Source of the DNA: Deltaproteobacteria bacterium RIFCSPHIGHO2_02_FULL_40_28
GTDB taxonomy: Bacteria; UBA10199; 2-12-FULL-40-28
Assembly (NCBI GenBank): GCA_001798135.1
Contig: MGRJ01000015.1
Location: 62,001-126,000 of the forward strand
Direction: 5' to 3'
Length of the DNA stretch: 64,000 bases
This document shows, one piece after another, positions 9,105-18,261 of this stretch. Numbering within the stretch: the first letter of the stretch is position 1; every line of letters begins with the position of its first letter. The notes beneath the pieces are model-generated. The model made no database searches. It saw nothing but the letters and a program-made list of their open reading frames with translations, and was not told where the DNA came from. The position numbers were made by a program, and so were the translations under genes.

Positions 9105-12100
9105 AAATTTTTTTTTGGCTTGGGCTGATCTTTTTTCTTAATTGCGGCGAAAGAATATATTTAGACCCTGACACCAAGGATTATTTAAATTCTTTAAAGG
9201 AAATTGGGGGGCCTTTAAGGGTTGTGTCTTATTATCCAAAAGAAATTCTTCAAAATAAAAGTCCCATTATTATTCGTTTTAACCAAGCCATGGTGGTGCC
9301 TAAGCCCACCCATATGTCACAATCTTATAACCCCTTAAGAATTTCACCCAAAATAAGCGGCAAAATAACTTGGTTAGGGCCCAAAACTCTACTTTTTAAT
9401 CCCGATAAACCTTATCCTCTCTCAACTCAATTTGTTGTAAGCCTGCCCAGAACCACACAATCTCTTCAAGGAAGAATCTTAGGAAGAGGATTTTCATGGA
9501 AGTTGAAGTCTCATGCGATTGAAATTATTTCTAGCTCCCCTCCAAACGGGGGTACTTTGTTAAACCAAAAAAATGGTGTTCTCGTTCAATTTAATCAAGG
9601 TATTTTAGCAGAGGAATTAAAAAAACAATGTCAGTTTCAAAATAGCAATGCTTCCAAAGCCATGAGTTGTATTGTTTCACCTGTAAAAACATCAGTGCAA
9701 AAAAAAGGATATTCTCAATTTTATCTCACTTCTGTATCTGCGCTAGAAGAAGGTGAACTGATACTGAAAATTCGTTCTGGTCTTAAACCTGCCGAAGGTG
9801 ATTTTGTTTTGGATAAAGATCTCATCTTTTATTTTCAATCTAAGAGAAAAATTACAGTTGAAATGGCCAGGTGCCTTGCACCCTGTAACCCAAAAACTGA
9901 CATTGAACTAACCCTTAGTACCGAAATTGATCCAGAATTTCTTAAAAAAAATTTAATAGTAGAACCTGGGCCTAAAAGATCTCCCCTGGTTGTGAAAGGC
10001 CAAAATCAAAGAAGTTATTTGCTAAGCATTCTTTCCGAACCCAATCAAGATTATCAGTTAAAACTCAAAGGTGATTTGAAAGACGAGAAAGAACGCGCCT
10101 TTGATGCCGAATGGATTTTTCATTACAAAACAGGAGAAATCAATCCCGAACTTGTAGGCCCGTCTTTTTATTGGATTAACCAATCCGAAGGGAATTTAAG
10201 TTATCCCGTACTTATTAATCAGGCTCAAAACTTAGAGGTGAGTGTTGCCGAATTAAATTTAAAAACTGTTTTGGCTCTTCTAAATCAAAAAGAAAATACT
10301 TTTCATGCAAGTGGTGGAGGTTCTAAAAAAGAATGGAGTTTAGATGTTTCGGGGTCTTTAGAAGGCGCTTTACATAAAAATATTTTACTTAATTCGATAG
10401 TAACACCCGGCTCTGATTTTATTTTAGTAGATCTTAAAGCCCAGGTTGGAAAAGATTTGCCTCAAAAAAAATCGGTGCATATCCAGTCCCTTGTGTTTTT
10501 ATCTTCCATGGTGGGATATGTTTTTAAAGATGAAAACAAAAATCGACTTCGTGTTTCTAAAGGGGATGCTAGTCCCTTGTCTGAAGCCAGGGTTGGGTTG
10601 CTTAATGCCATTGGGGCTTCTCTTTGGGAGGGAAAAACAGATTTAAAGGGAGAGCTCTCCATTCCAAATAAAGATGGAGAAACCTGGGTTTTAGTTAAAA
10701 CAGATTTGGATCAACTTTTAATTCCATTAAATAATAAACCAGTGGAAATTAAAGGTGATGAGAAAAAGCTTGAAATAGTTTATGCTCCAAAAAACATTCC
10801 AATTTCATTGCCCTTTAAGTCCTTAGAAACATCGATGCTCAATCTTTCCTTAGACTCTGAACACTATGCGCCTGGAGGAGAAATTTTAACCCGTCTCACA
10901 CAATTTAACGAAAATCGTTCTGTGTATGATTTACTTTTAGAAATCAGTAAGGAGCCCCCAGAAGAAATAAAAAGTTTTAACTCTTCTCTTCTTTTTCTTG
11001 CCTATGGGCAAACTTTGTCGATTTTAAAAGAGCAATCATCAAATGCCTTGCAATCTTTGATCCATTTTAGAATTTTGATGGATAAAGCCCAAATCAGTCC
11101 TATTTTGTACGCTCCTCCAATCCCTGGTTTTTATTATGTCACAGTTAAAAATGCAGTTAATGGAGATATTTTAGCTCCTCATATGACATTAGAAGTTGAT
11201 CCAGGAGTGGCTCTTAAAGCTTTTGTACCTCATCTTTTAAGACCAAGTGATAGGGTAAGAGTTAGGTTTGAGTTAGATAATCAAAAAGAAAATGAGGCTC
11301 GTCTTACAACAACATTAATGGGAGAAGGTTTTGAGATTATAGGCCTAAAAGAGCAACAGGTAGTGTTGAATTCAAAAGAAAAAAGAGATGTATATTTTGA
11401 TGTGAGAATAGGAAAAGAAAGTGCTGCTCACTTCCAGTTTATTGTTAAAGATCAACTGGCCCATCGTCAACTTGATTTGACAAAACCCGTTGTCAGCGGA
11501 ATTTTAAAAAAATCATCTATCTATCAAGCTGTGATTAAAGAGGATCTGATGCGCACTGTCACTAAACCCAGCTATGACCCGCAATTTGAAGCAGGTGTTA
11601 CTTTTTTAATTTCTCCTTATTATCAACTGCCTTTAACAAGTGAGATAGAACAAATTTTATTCCTTAACGATCATTCTTTTGAGAATAGACTTTTAAAAGT
11701 AGCCATCTATTATGAATTTTTAGGTAAAATAAAGAGGGAACTTTTTAGAAATTATGGGATCAACGAAAACTATCTTGATTCATTTAATAAAGATTTATCT
11801 GAAGCCACTCATTTTTCTTCGCAGCAATTGGCCATTTTAGCTGATTTAATTTCAGAAGGTAATTTAAAACTTCCAATGAAAGATTTGGGATTTCAATGTC
11901 AGGAAGCGGTGGTTGATTCTAAATATTCAGATGATGAAAAAATTGATTATTTAACCTGTCTTAATCAATTAAAAAAACTAAACAAAGGAGATTACCCCAT
12001 GGTTAATGAACTGTGGGATAGTCTTACCTTGCAGCAAAAAACGCGATTGGCTCCTGTTTTACATTCTATAACTCCCAATGACCCACGCCTTGGAGAATGG

Positions 12101-12916
12101 CTTAATGTTGTTCAGAATGGAATTTCTGGATCAGAGACGGATGTACAAGAACAAAGGGCGCATCTCTTACACAGTTTGGTTCTTATTTTTCCTGATCATC
12201 CTTTAGTTTCTCAATTAGCTTCACTGCTTTTAGATGAACGTTATCGTTTCCCCCTAGGGAGTACAACCCGCTATCTTTTAATTCGTTCCTTAGGAAGACT
12301 GATTGATAAAAAAGAAGGAATAGAATCCGTTGATTCAAAAGCCATGATCCAAAGAGGAAACCAAATTCTTTTCGAAGCTGATTTTTCACAAGAAGGAGCC
12401 GAAAGAGGGCAAGCCTTTTTGTCTTATGGGCAAATGGCAGGAAAAGAATCACTTTTAATCCGTAAGGAGGGTGAGCCTGTTTTTTATGTAGAAAAATCTT
12501 CCTTTGTTCCTAATCTTTCTGATTGGGTCTCTGAAGATTATGGGATGATTTTAGAAAAATCGATGGAGCCCCTTTATTATGGCAAAAAGATGATTGTAAA
12601 ACTTCGTATTGTTACTGATTATGATGAACCCATTCAAATTCAAGACCCACTTCCTTCAGGTGTTGTTTATTTAAATGATGAAGTTTCAAAGGAAGAAGGA
12701 TGTGATCTTAATTCCAAGGTAGCTTCTCAAACATTTGAAGAGGGTTATTTAGTGATTAAAACTTCTGGGATCGATAGAGGCTATCATGAATATTGTTACA
12801 ATGTAATGCCGTTTTTCCCAGGTGATTATTGGCAGGGACCAGTTCAAGTTTCTAGCATGACCCACCCTAATCATTCAGGGCTATCTATTGCAGGACGAAT
12901 TCAAATTAATCCCTAA
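9101..12916 (+). CDS. Alpha-2-macroglobulin-like envelope protein without thioester
   Basis: 1271 residues. It begins with a hydrophobic signal ending in FFLNCGE, a possible but imperfect lipobox with Asn at -1. Near residue 63 an Ig-like segment (SPIIIRFNQAMV) matches the N-terminal domain of bacterial alpha-2-macroglobulins. The C-terminal ~150 residues (YYGKKMIVKLRIV, IQDPLPSGVVYLND) match the last macroglobulin domain. The Cys-x-Glu-Gln thioester motif that traps proteases in YfhM/MagD is not there; the corresponding stretch appears to read YYQLPLTSEIEQ. It is also shorter than the usual 1500 or more residues. It probably traps or binds non-covalently, or has another envelope role. Its stop codon overlaps that of the convergent acyl-CoA dehydrogenase. 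Confidence 0.75.
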   Translation: MKIFFWLGLIFFLNCGERIYLDPDTKDYLNSLKEIGGPLRVVSYYPKEILQNKSPIIIRFNQAMVVPKPTHMSQSYNPLRISPKISGKITWLGPKTLLFNPDKPYPLSTQFVVSLPRTTQSLQGRILGRGFSWKLKSHAIEIISSSPPNGGTLLNQKNGVLVQFNQGILAEELKKQCQFQNSNASKAMSCIVSPVKTSVQKKGYSQFYLTSVSALEEGELILKIRSGLKPAEGDFVLDKDLIFYFQSKRKITVEMARCLAPCNPKTDIELTLSTEIDPEFLKKNLIVEPGPKRSPLVVKGQNQRSYLLSILSEPNQDYQLKLKGDLKDEKERAFDAEWIFHYKTGEINPELVGPSFYWINQSEGNLSYPVLINQAQNLEVSVAELNLKTVLALLNQKENTFHASGGGSKKEWSLDVSGSLEGALHKNILLNSIVTPGSDFILVDLKAQVGKDLPQKKSVHIQSLVFLSSMVGYVFKDENKNRLRVSKGDASPLSEARVGLLNAIGASLWEGKTDLKGELSIPNKDGETWVLVKTDLDQLLIPLNNKPVEIKGDEKKLEIVYAPKNIPISLPFKSLETSMLNLSLDSEHYAPGGEILTRLTQFNENRSVYDLLLEISKEPPEEIKSFNSSLLFLAYGQTLSILKEQSSNALQSLIHFRILMDKAQISPILYAPPIPGFYYVTVKNAVNGDILAPHMTLEVDPGVALKAFVPHLLRPSDRVRVRFELDNQKENEARLTTTLMGEGFEIIGLKEQQVVLNSKEKRDVYFDVRIGKESAAHFQFIVKDQLAHRQLDLTKPVVSGILKKSSIYQAVIKEDLMRTVTKPSYDPQFEAGVTFLISPYYQLPLTSEIEQILFLNDHSFENRLLKVAIYYEFLGKIKRELFRNYGINENYLDSFNKDLSEATHFSSQQLAILADLISEGNLKLPMKDLGFQCQEAVVDSKYSDDEKIDYLTCLNQLKKLNKGDYPMVNELWDSLTLQQKTRLAPVLHSITPNDPRLGEWLNVVQNGISGSETDVQEQRAHLLHSLVLIFPDHPLVSQLASLLLDERYRFPLGSTTRYLLIRSLGRLIDKKEGIESVDSKAMIQRGNQILFEADFSQEGAERGQAFLSYGQMAGKESLLIRKEGEPVFYVEKSSFVPNLSDWVSEDYGMILEKSMEPLYYGKKMIVKLRIVTDYDEPIQIQDPLPSGVVYLNDEVSKEEGCDLNSKVASQTFEEGYLVIKTSGIDRGYHEYCYNVMPFFPGDYWQGPVQVSSMTHPNHSGLSIAGRIQINP

Positions 12917-14061
12917 CATCCCAAGTAGCGAGAAATGACCAATCGTTGAATTTCGGAAGTGCCTTCCCCAATTTCTAAAAGTTTTTGATCACGGTAAAAT
13001 TTAGCTGCAGGATATTCTTCCATGAGACCATAGCCCCCATGAAGTTGAACACAATGATTAGCTACACGGTGAAAAACTTCTGAACAATAAAGTTTAGCCA
13101 TAGAAGCTTCTTTGCCAAAGGGCCTTTCTTCATCCTTTAGCCAGCAGGCCTTGTATAATAAACCGCGGGCAGCTTCAATTTCCATGGCGCAATCGGCTAG
13201 TTTAAAGGCATTAACCTGAAAAGAAGAAATAGGTTTGCCAAAGACTTTTCTTTCTTGAGCATAACTTAAAGCAGCTTCAAAAGCCCCTTGGGCTCCTCCT
13301 AGGCCCATGGCAGCAATACCAAGACGCCCTGAATCCAAGGTTGAAAGCATTTGTTTAAATCCAGTGCCCCTGGCCCCTAAAAGATTTTTTTCTGGCACAC
13401 GCACATCATCAAAATAAAGTTCTGCTGTATTACTCGAACGCCAAGTCATTTTGTTGTGCATGGTACGAGCTGTAAAACCCTTGGTGTTTGATTCCACAAT
13501 GATACAACTCATTTCTTTTTTATCATCTTTGACTCCTGTGATAGCTTGTACAGTAATGCCTGCTGTAATTTTTGTAGCTGCATTGGTAATAAAAATTTTA
13601 GAACCATTAATGATCCATGTTCCATTTTTAAGTTCAGCCTTTGTTTTAGAATTGCCAGCATCTGAACCTGCTTCAGGTTCTGTTAATCCAAAACCCCATA
13701 ATTTTTTACCACTACAAAGATCAGGAAGATATTTTCTTTTTTGTTCCTCGTTTCCGTAATGATAAAGGGGGCCAATGCCCAGCGAATTTTCGGCCGCAAC
13801 GGTTGCTGCCTGGCATCCATCAACTCGGGCTAGTTCTTCAACAGCAATACAGTAGGAAAGATAATCCATCCCTTGCCCGCCATACTCTTCTGAAATTGTC
13901 ATTCCAAACAAACCAAGTTTTCCCATTTTATCTACGAGTTCATAAGAAAATTCTTCCTTTTCATCTAATTTTTGTCGTATGGGTTTCACTTCTTTTTCAG
14001 CAAAATCACGAATTGTTTTACGAAGCATGTCTTGCTCGGGGTTTAAGTCATAATGAGGCAT
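12913..14061 (-). CDS. Acyl-CoA dehydrogenase
   Basis: 382 residues, the usual size. FAD and substrate motifs are LTEPEAGSDAG near 130, WRSSNTAELYFDDVRVP near 208, RKVFGKPISSFQ near 272 and LHGGYGLMEEYP near 340. The catalytic glutamate is in IGEGTSEIQ near 367, the position used by short- and medium-chain enzymes. It oxidises acyl-CoA to trans-enoyl-CoA and passes electrons to ETF; etfBA lies at 59.3-61.0 kb. Substrate length cannot be told from sequence. TAGGAG lies 7 bases before the ATG. It is convergent with the macroglobulin gene and divergent from the lipoprotein gene. Confidence 0.93.
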   Translation of the reverse strand: MPHYDLNPEQDMLRKTIRDFAEKEVKPIRQKLDEKEEFSYELVDKMGKLGLFGMTISEEYGGQGMDYLSYCIAVEELARVDGCQAATVAAENSLGIGPLYHYGNEEQKRKYLPDLCSGKKLWGFGLTEPEAGSDAGNSKTKAELKNGTWIINGSKIFITNAATKITAGITVQAITGVKDDKKEMSCIIVESNTKGFTARTMHNKMTWRSSNTAELYFDDVRVPEKNLLGARGTGFKQMLSTLDSGRLGIAAMGLGGAQGAFEAALSYAQERKVFGKPISSFQVNAFKLADCAMEIEAARGLLYKACWLKDEERPFGKEASMAKLYCSEVFHRVANHCVQLHGGYGLMEEYPAAKFYRDQKLLEIGEGTSEIQRLVISRYLGC

Positions 14062-14190
14062 TTTTTTCTCCTATAAGATGAATGATAACGAAGCCTTACC
14101 AGAAGGTCTTTCTTAACGCAATGCACAAATGGCATCGGTATGAATTGCTCGCAACTATTGGAAATTTTTGACGATAACTCTAAAGAGAGT

Positions 14191-15351
14191 ATGATAATCA
14201 AAACAAGAAATCTATTTTTCATTTTTTTAGCCATCTTCATGGCTGCTTGTTCAGGCAACGAGCAGTATTCTAAAAAAATAACTTCTAATCCTTTTGTGTC
14301 TGAGCTTTTTGGTGAAACCACAAAAACCATTGCCTTAAAAATTGATGAATCGGATCAAATTGTATGGATGGGTTTAGAGTGGTCTGCTGATTACAAATAT
14401 TTTGAAGTGACTGCGGTGAGCTATAATGGAAAAGATTTTGAGCCTGATGCTGAAGGTTCCCAGGCTCTTTATGAAAATATTTCATTAACAGAGAGTGGAG
14501 CTTCTACCAATTTATCAACCTCATCTGGTGTAAGCGTTGCCAATTATCTTTTGGCTACCATCAAATATTCTCCTTTAAATGCCATTGAGGCTGATAATTT
14601 ACCTCATAAAGGTTACTTGTTAATTGCCACAGAAAATCGCACAGGAATTATTAGAGTTGAATTACCCGGGTATACCCAAGGTATTTGTGATGCTGCAACC
14701 GAAGAATGTAATTCTGTAGATACAGGAAGTTTAACTGCAAAAACGTATACTTTAAATCAAGATGGAGATGGGGATGGCACTTCTGATTTTGCTCTTTATT
14801 TGTGCGATCCTCTCATTACTGAAGTAGGGCAGAACAATGACGAAGTAAACCATGCCAATGCAAATATAGCCTACGTTAATCTAGATGGAAATTTCACGTT
14901 CTATCTTAACTCAGATGCAACTGAAATTCATTTTGCAAAAGTAGAAGCCCAAAATTTAGAAGCTTCTATTCCAGAATTTGAAATTCCAGTTCCTCCTGGC
15001 AACTATGGTGAGAGTGCTGTGGTTCCCTCAAATTTCTCTTTGGATGCAATCATGGAAGATGGACAAGATGTTTCCTGTGCGGTGGAAGCAGGGATTTTTA
15101 ATTGTACTGGTTTAGAGCTTGAAGTGGGTGGGGGAATTATTGGTATTACTCCCTTGGAGGTTACTAATGGGAGTACAAACCCCACCAGTACTGATTGTAC
15201 TAGTTTTAGTGCTGGTATTTCAGGATCAGGTAGTCTAGATGAAGACACAATAAGCGTAGTTGCTTGGGGAGTGGTTAATAGCAGTAATAACGTTCCTGCA
15301 CTTCTCGATGCCTTGGTTGTAGCAGTGATTCCCTTAAAAGTGGTTGATTAA
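14191..15351 (+). CDS. Putative lipoprotein of unknown function
   Basis: 386 residues from ATG 14191. The start gives a classic lipoprotein signal: charged MIIKTR, a hydrophobic stretch and a lipobox FMAAC with Cys17. A longer reading from 14140 would put 17 polar residues ahead of the signal and is unlikely. The mature protein is acidic, rich in Asn, Ser, Thr and Gly, with an aspartate-rich stretch (DGDGDGTSD near residue 190) and several cysteine pairs, all typical of a secreted beta-rich protein. I recognise no family. It is monocistronic or nearly so. It is probably exposed on the outer membrane or in the periplasm. Confidence 0.75.
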   Translation: MIIKTRNLFFIFLAIFMAACSGNEQYSKKITSNPFVSELFGETTKTIALKIDESDQIVWMGLEWSADYKYFEVTAVSYNGKDFEPDAEGSQALYENISLTESGASTNLSTSSGVSVANYLLATIKYSPLNAIEADNLPHKGYLLIATENRTGIIRVELPGYTQGICDAATEECNSVDTGSLTAKTYTLNQDGDGDGTSDFALYLCDPLITEVGQNNDEVNHANANIAYVNLDGNFTFYLNSDATEIHFAKVEAQNLEASIPEFEIPVPPGNYGESAVVPSNFSLDAIMEDGQDVSCAVEAGIFNCTGLELEVGGGIIGITPLEVTNGSTNPTSTDCTSFSAGISGSGSLDEDTISVVAWGVVNSSNNVPALLDALVVAVIPLKVVD

Positions 15352-15398
15352 ATAAATAAAATTTATTATTAATAATTTGATTGCATATTTCATAAGAT

Positions 15399-15545
15399 AT
15401 GAGAAAAAGAAAAAAAATAACCCTAGTTGCCTTGTTTACCCTTTATTATTTGTTTATTCCCTTTTTGGTGATCTCTTTTTTCCCACATAAGCCACTTCAA
15501 ATTCCCAATAGAATCTTTGTTGCACAGAACACTTCTATCCGCTAA
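15399..15545 (+). CDS. Possible small single-span membrane protein
   Basis: A 48-codon reading frame from ATG 15399 to TAA 15545, starting MRKRKK, then about 20 hydrophobic residues (TLVALFTLYYLFIPFLVISF), then a short polar tail. The basic N-terminus followed by one span is what a real small membrane protein looks like. It ends 9 bases before mutL and could be co-transcribed with it. No convincing ribosome binding site is visible, and I know no family. It may be chance. Confidence 0.35.
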   Translation: MRKRKKITLVALFTLYYLFIPFLVISFFPHKPLQIPNRIFVAQNTSIR

Positions 15546-15554
15546 GTTTCTTTC

Positions 15555-17249
15555 ATGCGTCCCATTCAAGCCCTCTCTGAAGGGGTGATCAATAAGATCG
15601 CTGCAGGTGAAGTTATTGAGCGTCCCGTATCCGTTGTTAAAGAGCTTATTGAAAACTCTCTCGATGCCTTAGCTACAAACATTGAAATTGAAATTCAATC
15701 GGGAGGTAAAAAATCTATTTTGGTGAGAGATAATGGTTGCGGCATTCCTGCTCATGAAATGCCCCTAGCACTTAAACGTCACACCACGAGTAAAATTAGG
15801 AGTGACATTGATTTAGAAAATATAGCTACTTTTGGATTTCGAGGGGAGGCCCTGGCTTCCATCGGCTCTATTTCTCATTTAACCTTCATCTCTAAAACCC
15901 AAGATAATCCAGGGTATAAAATTATTTCTGAAGGAGAGAAAATAGTGGAAGAGGGTTTGTGTTCTCATCCGCAAGGGACAAGTGTTCAAGTGAAGTATCT
16001 TTTTCACCAAACGCCAGCCCGTCTTAAGTTTTTAAAATCAGACGAAACCGAATTGGCCCATATTCTTGATTATGTCAGTAAAATTGCTTTGATTCATCCA
16101 CATGTTTTTTTTCAATTAAGCCATCAGGGTAGAAAACTCTTATCGCTTCAAGAAGGCAATTCTTTCAAAAAAAGATTTTTAGATTTTTTACCTCAGGCTG
16201 ATGAATTGGTTTATGAAGTTTCAAATTCTTTTCAGGGTATAGAAATTACAGCCCTGCTGGCTCATCCCAATCTTTCTCGTCCTACGCATAAAGTGATGAA
16301 TTTTTTTGTGAATGGAAGGCCTGTGTCCGATCGCATTATTCATCATGCTGTGATGGAGGCTTATCGTAATTTTTTAATGAAGGGGAAGTATCCCTATTGT
16401 GCTGTTTTTTTAACACTTCCTGGGGCCATGGTTGATGTGAATGTGCATCCTACAAAGGCAGAAGTGCGATTTTCTAACTCCCAACTGATTCATCGGGCTG
16501 TTTATGAAACCCTGATTAATAAGTTAAGAGAAGAACCCTGGAAGCAGAGTGTTCATGAGGTTAATTTTCAAAGCCCAGAAATCTTACAACAAGAAACGAT
16601 GAGTTTATTTCAACCTCAAAATAAAATTGATGAAAATAAGAGTAAAACAATCAATGTTGGGAGTCATTTTTATCAAGATTTAAGAGTGGTGGGGCAAGTA
16701 CTAGGAACCTACATTGTTTGTGAAAGTGGAAATCGTTTAATTCTTATAGATCAACATGCGGCCCACGAAAGACTTCTTTTTGAACAATTAAAAGCAAAAG
16801 ATATCAAAAAAGATGTTCAATATTTTTTGGTTCCCAATCCCGTTGAGTTAAAGTCAGCAGAAACTTTGGCTTTAAAGGATAAACTTGTTGATTTAGCCAC
16901 TCTTGGTTTTGAAATTGAACATTTTGGCGGAAATACCTTCATGGTTAAATCTGTTCCTGTGTTGTTAAATGGTAGGATCAATTTAAATCAACTCCTTTTC
17001 GATTTAGCTCGTGATATTTTAGAGATGGGACAACTCACCTCATTTACAGATCATCTTCATAGTATTTTAGCTCGCATTTCTTGTCATGCAGCTGTAAGAG
17101 CCCACGATAAATTAGATGAAAAAGAAATGAATCATCTTCTTCAAAATTTAGATGGGAAACCTGGCACTACCTTTTGTCCCCATGGACGTCCTGTTTCTGT
17201 TGAAATTAAAGAAGAAGAACTTAAACGCTGGTTTAAACGTGTTGTATGA
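15555..17249 (+). CDS. mutL: DNA mismatch repair protein MutL
   Basis: 564 residues. The N-terminal GHKL ATPase shows KIAAGEVIERP, ELIENSLDA, RDNGCGIP and TFGFRGEAL. The C-terminal dimerisation domain carries the endonuclease motif DQHAAHERLLFE (the DQHAx2Ex4E pattern), plus SCHAAVRA and FCPHGRPV. MutL therefore probably nicks DNA itself, as in bacteria without MutH. It overlaps miaA by four bases (ATGA); the mutL-miaA order is widespread in bacteria. Confidence 0.96.
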   Translation: MRPIQALSEGVINKIAAGEVIERPVSVVKELIENSLDALATNIEIEIQSGGKKSILVRDNGCGIPAHEMPLALKRHTTSKIRSDIDLENIATFGFRGEALASIGSISHLTFISKTQDNPGYKIISEGEKIVEEGLCSHPQGTSVQVKYLFHQTPARLKFLKSDETELAHILDYVSKIALIHPHVFFQLSHQGRKLLSLQEGNSFKKRFLDFLPQADELVYEVSNSFQGIEITALLAHPNLSRPTHKVMNFFVNGRPVSDRIIHHAVMEAYRNFLMKGKYPYCAVFLTLPGAMVDVNVHPTKAEVRFSNSQLIHRAVYETLINKLREEPWKQSVHEVNFQSPEILQQETMSLFQPQNKIDENKSKTINVGSHFYQDLRVVGQVLGTYIVCESGNRLILIDQHAAHERLLFEQLKAKDIKKDVQYFLVPNPVELKSAETLALKDKLVDLATLGFEIEHFGGNTFMVKSVPVLLNGRINLNQLLFDLARDILEMGQLTSFTDHLHSILARISCHAAVRAHDKLDEKEMNHLLQNLDGKPGTTFCPHGRPVSVEIKEEELKRWFKRVV

Positions 17250-18151
17250 TTTCTATTTATATTTTAGCAGGCCCCACAGCTTCTGGGAAAAGTAAAACCG
17301 CATTAAAATTAGCTGAAAAATTTAATTGTGAAATTATTAATGCAGATTCAAAACAAGTTTATCGAGAGATAGATATTGGTACTTCTAAACCAAGTTTGGA
17401 AGAATACAAAAAAATTCCCCATCATCTTTTTAATATTTGTGATTTATCGCAACAATACACAGCTCTTGATTATCAAAGGGATGCCGAAAAAGTAATCTAT
17501 GAAATTCATCAGAGAGGGAAAATCCCTCTTGTTGTGGGAGGAACCGGCCTTTACTTAAAAGCTCTTCTTCATGGTTTTTTTGAAGGTCCCAAAGCCCAGC
17601 CTCAATTAAGAGTGGAAATTGAAGAAAAAATAAAAAATGAAGGACTTCTTTCCGTTTATCATTGGCTTTGTAAAGTTGATCCAGATTCGGCTCAAAAAAT
17701 TAAAGCAACAGATCCCGTACGTATCATTCGAGCTTTAGAGGTTTATCTTGTAAGTGGAAAACTAATGAGTGTGCTTCAAAAAGAACATGCATTCTTAAAA
17801 AATAATTATCAAGCCCTTCAAATGGGAATAGAGATTGATCGAGATGAGCTTTATAGACGCATTGATCAAAGAGTTTTAGATATGGTAAAACAAGGTTTAG
17901 AAGCTGAGGCGAAAATTCTTTTTGAAAAATGGCCTCACTCACCAATTTTACCTAAAGCCATAGGTTACAAAGAATGGATGCCTTATTGGAAAAATGAAAT
18001 AACCGAAGATGAAGTGATTGGTTTAATTCAAAAAAACACACGCAATTATGCTAAAAGACAACTCACTTGGTTTAGAAACCAAGAAAAAATAAATTGGGTT
18101 AAAAATTTTGATGAAGTGACTCTGTTAATTGAAAAATTCAGAAGCGGGTGA
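17246..18151 (+). CDS. miaA: tRNA dimethylallyltransferase MiaA
   Basis: 301 residues. It transfers a dimethylallyl group to A37 of tRNAs reading UNN codons. The P-loop is GPTASGKS near residue 9, followed by the substrate motifs INADSKQVY, IGTSKPS, PHHLFN and VVGGTGLYLKAL, and the later DRDELYRRID. Length is normal. The last codons and the TGA stop lie inside the 5' arm of a GC-rich inverted repeat, so the very C-terminus may have been set by that element. Confidence 0.96.
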   Translation: MISIYILAGPTASGKSKTALKLAEKFNCEIINADSKQVYREIDIGTSKPSLEEYKKIPHHLFNICDLSQQYTALDYQRDAEKVIYEIHQRGKIPLVVGGTGLYLKALLHGFFEGPKAQPQLRVEIEEKIKNEGLLSVYHWLCKVDPDSAQKIKATDPVRIIRALEVYLVSGKLMSVLQKEHAFLKNNYQALQMGIEIDRDELYRRIDQRVLDMVKQGLEAEAKILFEKWPHSPILPKAIGYKEWMPYWKNEITEDEVIGLIQKNTRNYAKRQLTWFRNQEKINWVKNFDEVTLLIEKFRSG

Positions 18152-18243
18152 CATCGGGAGGAGGGCTTCCGATGGCGCGCAGCCTGAGCTTGGGCGAAGG
18201 CGAGTACCAGCGGGAAACCTCCCGATGGCAGGACCCGCTCTTC
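18141..18243. repeat. GC-rich imperfect inverted repeat between miaA and the deacetylase gene
   Basis: The arms run from 18141 (GAAGCGGGT...ATCGGGAGG) and back from 18243 (CCTCCCGAT...ACCCGCTCTTC on the plus strand), with a ~55-base centre. In 18181-18240, 40 of 60 bases are G or C, against a clearly AT-rich background. The 5' arm can also pair with a nearer copy of CTTCCGAT at 18166-18173, and CCGATGGC occurs twice (18169-18176 and 18222-18229). It looks like a REP- or MITE-type insertion. No second copy is visible in the window. Confidence 0.65.
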
Positions 18244-18261
18244 AATGTTAGAAAGATTAAG

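Noticed and set aside
18148-18261. 38-codon N-terminal extension of the deacetylase from GTG 18148
   Set aside because: The segment is the GC-rich inverted repeat; the family N-terminus begins at [11 protein letters not shown].
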